Shown here one piece after another: positions 39,180 through 47,109 of a stretch of 64,000 nucleotides of DNA; position 1 is the first letter of the stretch; the number at the start of each line of letters is the position of its first letter. The position numbers and the translations under genes are program-made. The stretch comes from CFX5 sp023384495 (GTDB lineage: Bacteria; Chloroflexota; Anaerolineae; Caldilineales; Caldilineaceae): the NCBI GenBank assembly GCA_048499455.1, contig JASNZV010000001.1, forward strand, positions 1,120,473-1,184,472. The letters run 5' to 3'. Under the pieces are notes generated by a model. That model was not told where the DNA came from. It searched no databases and worked only from the letters and a program-made list of their open reading frames with translations.

Positions 39180-42100
39180 ATGACGAAAAGGAAAGTCGTA
39201 AGTGAGCTGGCCACCCAGGCGCTTTGGGGCGCGCTGATGGTGCTGCTCGGTGCATCCGTAGCCATCTTTGGGCAGGCCACGCAGGCCCACGCCCAGGATG
39301 TGGTCTATCTGCCGGTCGTTGCTGGCAGAGGCGGCGCAGTGACCGCAGCCACAGCGCCACCGGATGTGGTGATCAGCGAGGTCTATGGCGGTGGCGGCAA
39401 CAGCGGCGCGCCCTATCGAAATGACTTTGTCGAACTCTTCAACCGGGGCGCGTCGTCGGTCTCGCTGGCTGGCTGGTCGATCCAGTACGCCAGCGCCACC
39501 GGCACGGGCGCGTTCAGCAACAACCCCATTGTCGCGCTCGCGGGCGAGCTGGCGCCGGGTCAGTATTATCTCGTGCAGCTCAGCGGCGGAACAAACGGCG
39601 TCGCCTTGCCCACAGCAGACGCCACCGGCGCGATCAACGTAAGCGCCACCGGCGGCAAGGTCGCGCTGGTCAACACCACGACGGGTTTGGGGTGCAACGG
39701 CGGTTCGACCCCCTGCGCGGCTGAGCAACTGGCGCAGATCATCGACCTGGTGGGGTGGGGCGGCGCCAATTTCTTTGAGACAAACCCCGCGCCCACAACC
39801 AGCAACACGACTTCGGTCTCGCGGGCAAACAGCGGCTGCACCGACACCGATAACAACAGCGCCGATTTCACGGCAGGCCCGCCCTCCCCGGCAAATAGCG
39901 CCTCGCCCCTCAATCCCTGCTCGCTCTCCGAAGCCGCGCCCACCGTGGTCAGCAGCAACCCGGCCAACGGCGCAACCGATGTCGCCGTCGACGCCAATCT
40001 CACTGTAAAATTTAGCGAACCAGTTAATGTCACGGGCGTTTGGTTTACGCTCGCCTGTACGTCCGGCGGCGCCCGCCCTGCCGCGGTGAGCGGCGGGCCA
40101 ATCACCTTTGTCCTCGACCCCGACCTTGACTTTACGCCTGGTGAACAGTGTATGCTCACCATCGTGGCGGACAACGTCACCGACCAGGACAGCAATGACC
40201 CGCCGGACAAGATGGCGGCTGACGTGACCATCCACTTCACCGTCACCAATGCGTGTGGCCAGCCCTTTACACCGATCTACGCCATTCAGGGCAGCGGTCT
40301 GAGCGCCGCCATCACTGGCCCGGTCGTCACTAGGGGAATCGTGGTCGGTGACTATGAAGGCGCCACGCCTACCTTACGCGGTTTCTATCTGCAAGACCCC
40401 GATGGGGACGGCAACGACGCGACCTCCGATGGCATCTTTGTGTTCAATGGCAACAGCGACACTGTAAGCCTGGGTGATCTGGTCTATGTGACGGGTGCGG
40501 CGGGCGAATTCCAAGACCAGACGCAGATCAGCGCATCGAGCATCGTCCGTTGTGGCGTAGGCAGCGTGACGCCGGTGGATGTGTTCTTCCCGGTGGAATC
40601 TGCTACCTACCTCGAACGCTATGAGGGGATGTTGGTGCGCCTGCCGCAGACGCTCTATGTCACCGAGCACTTCCAACTGGGCCGCTTTGGCCAGGTTGTG
40701 CTCTCGGCGAATGACCGGCTACGCCAGCCCACCCATGTGGTGGCCCCCGGCGCGCTGGCGCTGGCCTTGCAGGCCGCCAACAACCTGAACCGCATCATCC
40801 TCGATGATGAGCTCAACAACCAGAACCCTGACCCAATCCGCTTTGCCCGTGGGGGGAACCCGCTCAGCGCCAGCAACACGCTGCGCGGCGGCGACACCGC
40901 AACCGGCATTGTCGGGATCATGACCTACACCTGGGCCGGCAACGCAGCCAGCGGCAACGCCTATCGTGTGCGCCCGGTCAATGCGCTGGGCGGCAGCTTC
41001 AACTTCGAGCCTGCCAACCCGCGGCCCACTTCCCCGCCTGCCGTGGGCGGGCGGCTGCGCGTGGCCAGCATGAACCTCCTTAACTTCTTCAACACATTTG
41101 ACGGGCTGCCCGACACCGTCGACAACTGCTCGTTTGGCGTTGGCGGCCCGCCGGCCGATTGCCGCGGGGCAGACACGTTGACCGAGTTCAACCGTCAATG
41201 GCCCAAGACAGTGGCCGCCATCATCGGCTCGGGCGCCGACATCATCGGCATCAACGAAATCGAAAATGACGGCTATGGCCCAGAGAGCGCGATCCAGTTT
41301 CTGGTCGACCGGCTGAACGAGGCAACCGCCCCCGGTGTCTATGCCTTTATCGATGCGGACGCCGCCACCGGTCAGGTCAACGCACTGGGAACCGACGCTA
41401 TCAAGGTCGGCCTGCTTTACAAACCAGCCAGCGTTACCCCCGTCGGTCAGACGGCCGCCCTCAACAGTGTCGCCTTTGTCAATGGGGGGGACAGCGCGCC
41501 GCGCAGCCGGCCTTCACTGGCCCAGGCCTTCGCAGAGAACAGCACCGGCGCACGCTTTGTGGTCGATATCAACCACCTCAAGAGCAAGGGATCGGCCTGT
41601 GATGCGCCCGACGCCGGTGACGGCCAGGGCAATTGCAATCTGGTGCGCCGTAACGCCGCGATCGAACTGGCGACCTGGTTGGCCGGCGACCCAACTGGCG
41701 CCGGCGAGGCTGATGTGCTCATCATCGGCGACCTGAATTCGTACGCCATGGAAGACCCTGTTACGGTCCTTAAAGAAGCCGGGTATACCGACCTGGTGGC
41801 GCACTTCTTGGGGGCCGGCGCCTACTCGTATGTTTTTGACGGCCAGTGGGGCTACCTCGACTATGCGCTTGGCTCCCCGAGCATACTCACGCAAGTGACC
41901 GGCGTGGGCGAATGGCGCATCAATGCCGACGAGCCGAACGTGCTGGACTACAACACCGACTTCAAGACGGTCAACCTGGTCAACACCCTCTATGCGCCTG
42001 ATGAATTCCGCACTTCGGACCATGATCTCGTGATCGTTGGGTTGGACCTGAATCAGCCCCCAAGCTGTGTTGGCGCCCAGCCAAGCCGCGTCACACTCTG

Positions 42101-42443
42101 GCCCCCCGATCACCAATTTGTGGAGATTCAGATTCTGGGCGTTACCGACCCGGAAGGGGACGCCATCACGCTTACCATCGACGGCATCTTCCAGGATGAG
42201 CCGGTGAACGCACCCGGTGACGGCGCCACCAGTCCCGATGGCGCCGGGCTTGGGACTGCGGTCGCGCAGGTGCGCGCCGAGCGGGCAGCAACCGGCAATG
42301 GCCGCGTCTATCACATTCACTTTACCGCCCGCGACGGGTTTGGGGGCGCGTGTTCGGGTGTGGCGCAGGTGGCCACCCCGCGCAGCCAATCCCAAACCGC
42401 CATCGACGACGGCCCAATCTATGATTCGACCGTTGGCCCTTAG
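39180..42443 (+). CDS. Secreted multidomain nuclease (lamin-tail, Ig-like, endonuclease/exonuclease/phosphatase)
   Basis: A 1087-residue extracellular protein of the ExeM/NucH type. A signal peptide (1 to about 40, cut near AHA) is followed by the box VVYLPVVAGRGG. About 55-235 is a lamin-tail domain (PDVVISEVYGGGGNSGAPY, FVELFNRGASSVSLAGW). About 255-365 is a bacterial Ig-like domain (PTVVSSNPANGATDVAVD). A nucleic-acid-binding-like beta domain follows (about 370-610). About 625-960 is the metal-dependent nuclease domain with its motifs VASMNLLNFF, GINEIEND, DINHLKSKG, IIGDLNSYAM and TSDHDLVIVGL. A C-terminal beta domain (TLWPPDHQFVEI) ends it. It probably degrades extracellular DNA for nutrition or biofilm turnover. 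TGAGGAG precedes the ATG at 39180. Confidence 0.88.
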   Translation: MTKRKVVSELATQALWGALMVLLGASVAIFGQATQAHAQDVVYLPVVAGRGGAVTAATAPPDVVISEVYGGGGNSGAPYRNDFVELFNRGASSVSLAGWSIQYASATGTGAFSNNPIVALAGELAPGQYYLVQLSGGTNGVALPTADATGAINVSATGGKVALVNTTTGLGCNGGSTPCAAEQLAQIIDLVGWGGANFFETNPAPTTSNTTSVSRANSGCTDTDNNSADFTAGPPSPANSASPLNPCSLSEAAPTVVSSNPANGATDVAVDANLTVKFSEPVNVTGVWFTLACTSGGARPAAVSGGPITFVLDPDLDFTPGEQCMLTIVADNVTDQDSNDPPDKMAADVTIHFTVTNACGQPFTPIYAIQGSGLSAAITGPVVTRGIVVGDYEGATPTLRGFYLQDPDGDGNDATSDGIFVFNGNSDTVSLGDLVYVTGAAGEFQDQTQISASSIVRCGVGSVTPVDVFFPVESATYLERYEGMLVRLPQTLYVTEHFQLGRFGQVVLSANDRLRQPTHVVAPGALALALQAANNLNRIILDDELNNQNPDPIRFARGGNPLSASNTLRGGDTATGIVGIMTYTWAGNAASGNAYRVRPVNALGGSFNFEPANPRPTSPPAVGGRLRVASMNLLNFFNTFDGLPDTVDNCSFGVGGPPADCRGADTLTEFNRQWPKTVAAIIGSGADIIGINEIENDGYGPESAIQFLVDRLNEATAPGVYAFIDADAATGQVNALGTDAIKVGLLYKPASVTPVGQTAALNSVAFVNGGDSAPRSRPSLAQAFAENSTGARFVVDINHLKSKGSACDAPDAGDGQGNCNLVRRNAAIELATWLAGDPTGAGEADVLIIGDLNSYAMEDPVTVLKEAGYTDLVAHFLGAGAYSYVFDGQWGYLDYALGSPSILTQVTGVGEWRINADEPNVLDYNTDFKTVNLVNTLYAPDEFRTSDHDLVIVGLDLNQPPSCVGAQPSRVTLWPPDHQFVEIQILGVTDPEGDAITLTIDGIFQDEPVNAPGDGATSPDGAGLGTAVAQVRAERAATGNGRVYHIHFTARDGFGGACSGVAQVATPRSQSQTAIDDGPIYDSTVGP

Positions 42444-42805
42444 CTGATTGCAGGCACATTTTCATGGGGGTTGGCGCGGGGCCGGTGGGGGTTTTCATCC
42501 TCGCCGGCCCCGTGTCGCGTTGGGTCGCCGTGGCCGTCGATAGACCTCGCCACATTTTCCATCGGGGCGAAACGGCCGCGTGTGTCACTCGCTGTAATGA
42601 TTCTTGTAGCGGTTGGTTGCTCCAATTGTCGAAAAACTCATGGTGTAATGGCGTTCACAGGCCAATTACGCGGGTTTACGATGTTCCTGCGCTCTGTTTG
42701 AAAACCAACCTGACTCGAAAGAGTAAACATCTGCGCGAAGTCCGGTTTTCAAAACAACCGCAGCCGAGACCCAAATTCTGCCGCCAAGCGGAAGGAGCAA
42801 CCACC
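42444..42805. other. Intergenic region with a GC-rich hairpin and the next gene's leader
   Basis: The hairpin CGGGGCCGG (42477-42485) / CCGGCCCCG (42504-42512), nine perfect pairs with an 18-base loop, lies 33 bases after the nuclease stop and probably ends its transcript although no T-run follows. The remaining 290 bases hold no gene and end in GGAAGGAGC, the ribosome binding site of the next gene. Confidence 0.5.
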
Positions 42806-45784
42806 ATGAGCCCCAAACTGTTACGGTCCGTATTACTCGTTCTCGCCCTTACGTTTTCCATGATAGCCGCCGCCTATGTCAGGCAACTCAGCCTTGCTGC
42901 CGAAGGCGTGGCCCCATTGGCGAATCAAGTCTATCTGCCCATCCTCCAGGGGGGGCGCGGCCAGGATGTCGAGACGCCGACGGCGACCCCAACCAGGCCC
43001 GGCAACCCGCCCGATGACTCGCTGCGCCTGGCGCGCTTTGTCGAGCAGACGTGGAAGAGCAGCAATGCCAATGTACGGATCGATAGCGCCGGCGGCATCC
43101 ATGTCGCCTTCTACTACTACGAATCGGTCTTTGAAGAGCGCCCCACGGCCGCAGTCTATGCCTTTTGCGCAAGCCAGTGTGATCAGGCCGACCGTTGGCA
43201 ATCCGTACAACTGGACGAGGAGGTCAACGAGGTGCAACTGGCCCTCAACCCGGCGGGCAAACCGCGCCTGATGATCCGCACGAGGTCCACTCTTTTTCCC
43301 AATGGGAAAGACTACCACTTTGCTGCCTGCGACGACAACTGTACCCAGGCAAGCGGCTGGAGCGTGACCTACATTCTGAGTTCGCACGGCACGGCCAGTG
43401 TCGATTATCAAGAGGATGAGATGCCCCAGCGCTCGTTTGCGCTCGACCCGGCCGGCCGGCCCCGCTTTGTCTACCTCGACCGCAACACCCTCGTCGAGCC
43501 GGACCATCTGGGCGTCTTCTATGCCTTCTGCGACAGCCAATGCACCCAGCAAGCGTCGTGGCAGCAGACGCGCATTACCGAGGTGATCCCATCGCCCTTC
43601 CGCATGGAGACGCTCTACTATCCGGCGCTGGCCTTTACGCCCGATGGCAAGCCCCGCTTGGCGACCGCCGAATTCTTCCCGCTCGATGATAGCGAGGCGA
43701 TGCTCGCTTATTTTGAGTGCAACGACGCCTGCGCCGAGAGCGAAAACTGGCGCAAAGTGACCCTGCTCCCGCGTGGCGGTGGCTCGGAGCCAAGCGCCGA
43801 CCTCGCCATCGACGCCCAGGGTCGCCCGCGCATCGCCTTTTACCAAGAGGCTACGTTGGACGGAGGCAAGCGTCTCTTCTATCTCTGGTGCAACGGCGAC
43901 TGTCTCGACGCTGCCAACTGGCAACAACGCGACCTGGGGTTGGCCACCTTTGACGGCCAGGAACCCGATCTGGAACTGGATCGCGGTGGCCGGCCGCGCA
44001 TTGCCTACGCCGATTACAACACGGGTGGGCTGAGCTATGCCTGGTGCAACGAAGGCTGCGATACAGCCAACGCCCAGTGGCAACACAAGGTAATCGAAAC
44101 CCGCACCGACTTGACGGCGGCCTGGAATGTCCCCTTCCCGCGCGACCATTGCGACGCCGGGCTGTGGAACAGCTTGACGCCCACCCTGGCCTTTGGGGCA
44201 GACGGCAACGCCTACGTGGCCTACGACGCCACCTACCATGCCCGCTGCTACTACGACGATAACCCCAATGACAACATCCCGCCCGACTGGCATTTCGGGC
44301 TGGTGATGCGTTCCGTGCGCCTGGTTGCCTTTCCCCAGCCGTTCACCCAGCCGACCGACCCGCCCACGCCCTCGTCGCCAACATCGACGTGGACGCCGAC
44401 CGCCACCGCCACGGGCACGGCCACCCCGACGCCGACCGTCACGCCCACGCCCAGCCCAACGCCGGTGTCGATCACCAAACGGAGCGCCCTCTTTGCCGAC
44501 ACGCAGGCGCAGACGAGCAGCGCCAGCGTCGCCACCACCGGGAATGGCGGCCTGCACCGGGCCTTTGTCTTCGACGAGAGCCAAACCGCCGGCTACAGCT
44601 ATTGCGCCACGGGTTGCCAGAACCCGGCGAGCTGGCAGACCATCTCTCTAGCCGCGGCGGTGCACGAAGTGCAACTCAAGGTCGATCCCACAGGCAAGCC
44701 CCGGCTGCTCATCCGCCGCGCCTCGAGCACTTATGTCGATGGGTACGACTATCTCTATGCCCAGTGCGAGAGCGGCTGTACAACGGCAAATAACTGGGAC
44801 TTGGCTCACGTCGCCACGGCGCGTGGCGGGGCAAATTTCGAGCAGCACGATATGCAGCAGCCACAGCGTTCGTTTGCGCTTGACCCAAGCGGGCGGCCGC
44901 GCTTTGTCTATCTTGACGAGAACTTGACAGTCGATCCCGTTCACGTGGGCGTCTACTACGCCTGGTGTGACGCCGGTTGCACCGATGCGCTGGCATGGCA
45001 GGAAGTGCGTATCACCGAACTGGTGCAATGGTTTGGCGAGATCGAAGACCAGGAGCGTGCGCTCTACCTGGCGCTCGCCTTCACCCCCCAGGGTTACCCG
45101 CGGTTGATCACTGCCGAATTCTTCCCGTTGCAGGGCAAAGAGGCGCGCCTCACCTACATTGCCTGTGATGAGATGTGCGAGCTTGGCTACATCTGGCAAA
45201 AGACCCAACTTTACGAACGAGGCGAAGGGCCAATCCCAGCCGCCGACCTGGTCATCGATGCCGGGGGGCATCCCCACGTTGCCTTCTATCAAGGCAAGAC
45301 CGAAGCCGTCATGCCAGACGGCAGCCGCCCGCTCCAGCCCGAGAGCATTATCTACGCCACCTGCCAGCAGAGCCACTGTATGACCGCCAACAACTGGGAT
45401 GCCCGCCACATCGGCGTAAGTGGCGTCAATGGCCCCGGCCCCGATCTGGAACTCGATGCGCAGGGGCGACCGCGCATCACCTACACCCAGGGCGAAAAGG
45501 GCGGCATCGGCTACTCGTGGTGCGACGCCGATTGCGTGTCATACAGCGAGGGCGCCTGGCGGCACGGCGTGATCGAAACCGGCGCCGAACTCCAAACCGC
45601 CTGGCCCATGAACGTCCCGGCCCAGTGTGCCCGCGGCGGCTGGCAGGGCTGGGCGCCAACCCTGGTGCTCCCCGCCACCGGCGACCCGCATGTGGCCTAT
45701 GACGCTGCCTACGTCGCCCATTGCGCCGGCCAGGATGAGGTGGCGCGGCGGGCCGCCCGCCTGGTGACGTTTGCCAGCCCGTAG
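42806..45784 (+). CDS. Secreted protein of two duplicated beta-rich (propeller-like) halves
   Basis: A 992-residue exported protein of unknown function. A signal peptide (about 1-32) is followed by the box VYLPILQGGRG and a Thr/Pro linker (ETPTATPTRPG). Two homologous halves of about 440 residues (about 75-515 and 560-985) are joined by a second Thr/Pro linker near 515-555. Each half has repeats spaced 60-70 residues apart with regular cysteine pairs. For example, FALDPAGRPRFVYLDRN in the first half matches FALDPSGRPRFVYLDEN in the second, and LELDRGGRPRIAYADYN matches LELDAQGRPRITYTQGE. The pattern suggests beta-propeller blades as in BNR/Asp-box proteins, though the blade motif is not exact. 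GGAAGGAG supports the ATG at 42806. Confidence 0.75.
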   Translation: MSPKLLRSVLLVLALTFSMIAAAYVRQLSLAAEGVAPLANQVYLPILQGGRGQDVETPTATPTRPGNPPDDSLRLARFVEQTWKSSNANVRIDSAGGIHVAFYYYESVFEERPTAAVYAFCASQCDQADRWQSVQLDEEVNEVQLALNPAGKPRLMIRTRSTLFPNGKDYHFAACDDNCTQASGWSVTYILSSHGTASVDYQEDEMPQRSFALDPAGRPRFVYLDRNTLVEPDHLGVFYAFCDSQCTQQASWQQTRITEVIPSPFRMETLYYPALAFTPDGKPRLATAEFFPLDDSEAMLAYFECNDACAESENWRKVTLLPRGGGSEPSADLAIDAQGRPRIAFYQEATLDGGKRLFYLWCNGDCLDAANWQQRDLGLATFDGQEPDLELDRGGRPRIAYADYNTGGLSYAWCNEGCDTANAQWQHKVIETRTDLTAAWNVPFPRDHCDAGLWNSLTPTLAFGADGNAYVAYDATYHARCYYDDNPNDNIPPDWHFGLVMRSVRLVAFPQPFTQPTDPPTPSSPTSTWTPTATATGTATPTPTVTPTPSPTPVSITKRSALFADTQAQTSSASVATTGNGGLHRAFVFDESQTAGYSYCATGCQNPASWQTISLAAAVHEVQLKVDPTGKPRLLIRRASSTYVDGYDYLYAQCESGCTTANNWDLAHVATARGGANFEQHDMQQPQRSFALDPSGRPRFVYLDENLTVDPVHVGVYYAWCDAGCTDALAWQEVRITELVQWFGEIEDQERALYLALAFTPQGYPRLITAEFFPLQGKEARLTYIACDEMCELGYIWQKTQLYERGEGPIPAADLVIDAGGHPHVAFYQGKTEAVMPDGSRPLQPESIIYATCQQSHCMTANNWDARHIGVSGVNGPGPDLELDAQGRPRITYTQGEKGGIGYSWCDADCVSYSEGAWRHGVIETGAELQTAWPMNVPAQCARGGWQGWAPTLVLPATGDPHVAYDAAYVAHCAGQDEVARRAARLVTFASP

Positions 45785-45817
45785 GGGGCGGGCGCCGCAA
45801 CAGACCTATGCTTTTCT

Positions 45818-45876
45818 GACGATAGACGATGGACAATCGACCAGGCGCCATCGTCTATCGTCCATCGTCTATCGTC
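45818..45876. terminator. Perfect 17-bp inverted repeat between convergent genes
   Basis: GACGATAGACGATGGAC (45818-45834) and GTCCATCGTCTATCGTC (45860-45876) are exact complements around a 25-base loop. Each arm is built from tandem GATAGACGATGG-type words. It lies between the convergent secreted-protein and dioxygenase genes and could end both transcripts, although T-runs are short. Confidence 0.65.
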
Positions 45877-45906
45877 ACAACTGTTGGCTTGCTCGATCGT
45901 CGTGTG

Positions 45907-46632
45907 CTAGATATTCACACTTGAGCCGCTGAGCAGCAACGCCGTGCGCCAGACAGGGGAACTATCCCTGAGCGAAGCGTCACGGAAAGTTGGGATCACG
46001 GACCAGCGGTCTTGGCCGTTGATGTTGGGGCAAGAGGCGTGCAACAACAGATCGTGAAAGAAGATGGCCCCGCCGCGCGGCACAGGCACGGTTTCGACTG
46101 GCAAATCCGCCACTTGCTCGTCTGTGAGCCGATGGACAAAGCCTTTCACATCTTCAACATGCTGCATCTCGACCGCTCGTCGGTGGCTGCCAGGCACAAC
46201 CTGCAGACAACCGTTCTCCGGCGTGGCGTCATCGAGGGCAATCCAGATCGAAAGCTTGGCGCTGCCCCGCCAATAGGCCCAATCCTGGTGCCAGGGTGAA
46301 CGAAAATCAGTCTTGTTGTTCTTGAAGACCGCCTTGAAGCTCAGGAACTCCACATTAGGCCCAATCAATTGTTGCAGAATCTTCAACATCGACGGGCTGT
46401 GCAATTGCGTGCTTGTGTAGGGGTCCAAATCATCACACATCCAGACCCGCACGCCGGAAGGGATGTTGCCGAGCAAGCCCTCGTCGGTCAGCCGCTGGAT
46501 CAACGTCTGCTTCCACTCGCTGGCCTCTGCCGGCGAGATCAGAGCCGGTGTCACCACATACCCATCACGATGGTACTGCGCCACTTGCTCATCGGTTAGT
46601 GATTTCGGCGGACTCATTGCTATGCTGGTCAT
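45907..46632 (-). CDS. Phytanoyl-CoA dioxygenase (PhyH) family protein
   Basis: A 241-residue Fe(II)/2-oxoglutarate-dependent oxygenase. The metal triad is visible as H115 and D117 (SPWHQDWAYW) and H198 (DLLLHASCPN). The 2-oxoglutarate-binding Arg is probably R209 in DRWSVIPTFRD. DATPENGCLQVVPGSHR is the family hallmark. It should hydroxylate or otherwise oxidise a small molecule; substrates range from fatty acids to ectoine and natural products and cannot be told here. It stands alone on the minus strand. GAGGAG lies about 13 bases before the ATG. Confidence 0.85.
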   Translation of the reverse strand: MTSIAMSPPKSLTDEQVAQYHRDGYVVTPALISPAEASEWKQTLIQRLTDEGLLGNIPSGVRVWMCDDLDPYTSTQLHSPSMLKILQQLIGPNVEFLSFKAVFKNNKTDFRSPWHQDWAYWRGSAKLSIWIALDDATPENGCLQVVPGSHRRAVEMQHVEDVKGFVHRLTDEQVADLPVETVPVPRGGAIFFHDLLLHASCPNINGQDRWSVIPTFRDASLRDSSPVWRTALLLSGSSVNI

Positions 46633-46990
46633 GGTTTTCGTCTGGCTCCTCTCTATGGCTTGATTCCGGTACGGGCGCTACTCTTGATCATGGTGTGCTG
46701 CATCAACCCAAAAGCCAACAGCACAGGCAGGCACATTTTATCCGCTGCGCAGAAAACAAACAACCTGCCTGAATGGGCCGGGCCGATGCGGAATTTTGGG
46801 CAAGGGAGGCCGAAGGTCAGCTTGCGTCCTTGCTACCATCGCCGCATCGCTCCAAACCTGGACAGACCCGTCCTCACCATCCAATTCGCACCTCACCGGC
46901 ACGCTGTGGTATCATGCGGTTAAGTCTCCTTTCGCCGTTGGGCGGGCTGTCGCTGCAGCAGCCGTGACCCGACCGGAGAGGAGTTTTTTT
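46633..46990. other. Divergent intergenic region before the ABC exporter genes
   Basis: About 360 bases with no convincing gene. It must hold the promoters of the leftward dioxygenase gene and the rightward exporter leader. Sequence near 46970-46990 has CCGGAGAGGAGTTTTTTT, a strong ribosome binding site for the mini-ORF described next. Confidence 0.4.
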
Positions 46991-47020
46991 ATGGAACACT
47001 TTTTGGGGGTAGCCAGGTAG
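46991..47020 (+). CDS. Putative 9-residue leader peptide ORF upstream of the ABC exporter
   Basis: ATG at 46991 opens a reading frame MEHFLGVAR that stops at TAG (47018-47020). A very good ribosome binding site (GGAGAGGAG) precedes it after a T7 run. The stop lies inside the left arm of a hairpin (47011-47073), and the exporter gene starts 90 bases downstream. That layout resembles translated leaders that control drug exporters by attenuation. It may instead be the remnant of a gene start cut off by insertion of the hairpin. Confidence 0.4.
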   Translation: MEHFLGVAR

Positions 47021-47073
47021 ACAGGTAAACAAGTAGACAACGGCCCTCGTCTAGCCTACTTGTCTGCGTGGCT
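47011..47073. repeat. Hairpin of GTAGACA words upstream of the ABC exporter
   Basis: The left arm AGCCAGGTAGACAGGTAA then ACAAGTAGAC (47011-47038) faces GTCTAGCCTACTTGTCTG then CGTGGCT (47049-47073). The best pairs are AGCCA/TGGCT outside and ACAAGTAG (47029-47036) with CTACTTGT (47056-47063) inside. It overlaps the stop codon of the mini-ORF. Confidence 0.5.
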
Positions 47074-47109
47074 TCTTCTCTTCCTACCCAAAAATCAAGG
47101 AACCACCCG

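Noticed and set aside
42833..44584. 583-residue minus-strand ORF
   Set aside because: Antisense shadow of the duplicated secreted protein, low-complexity Gly/Arg composition.
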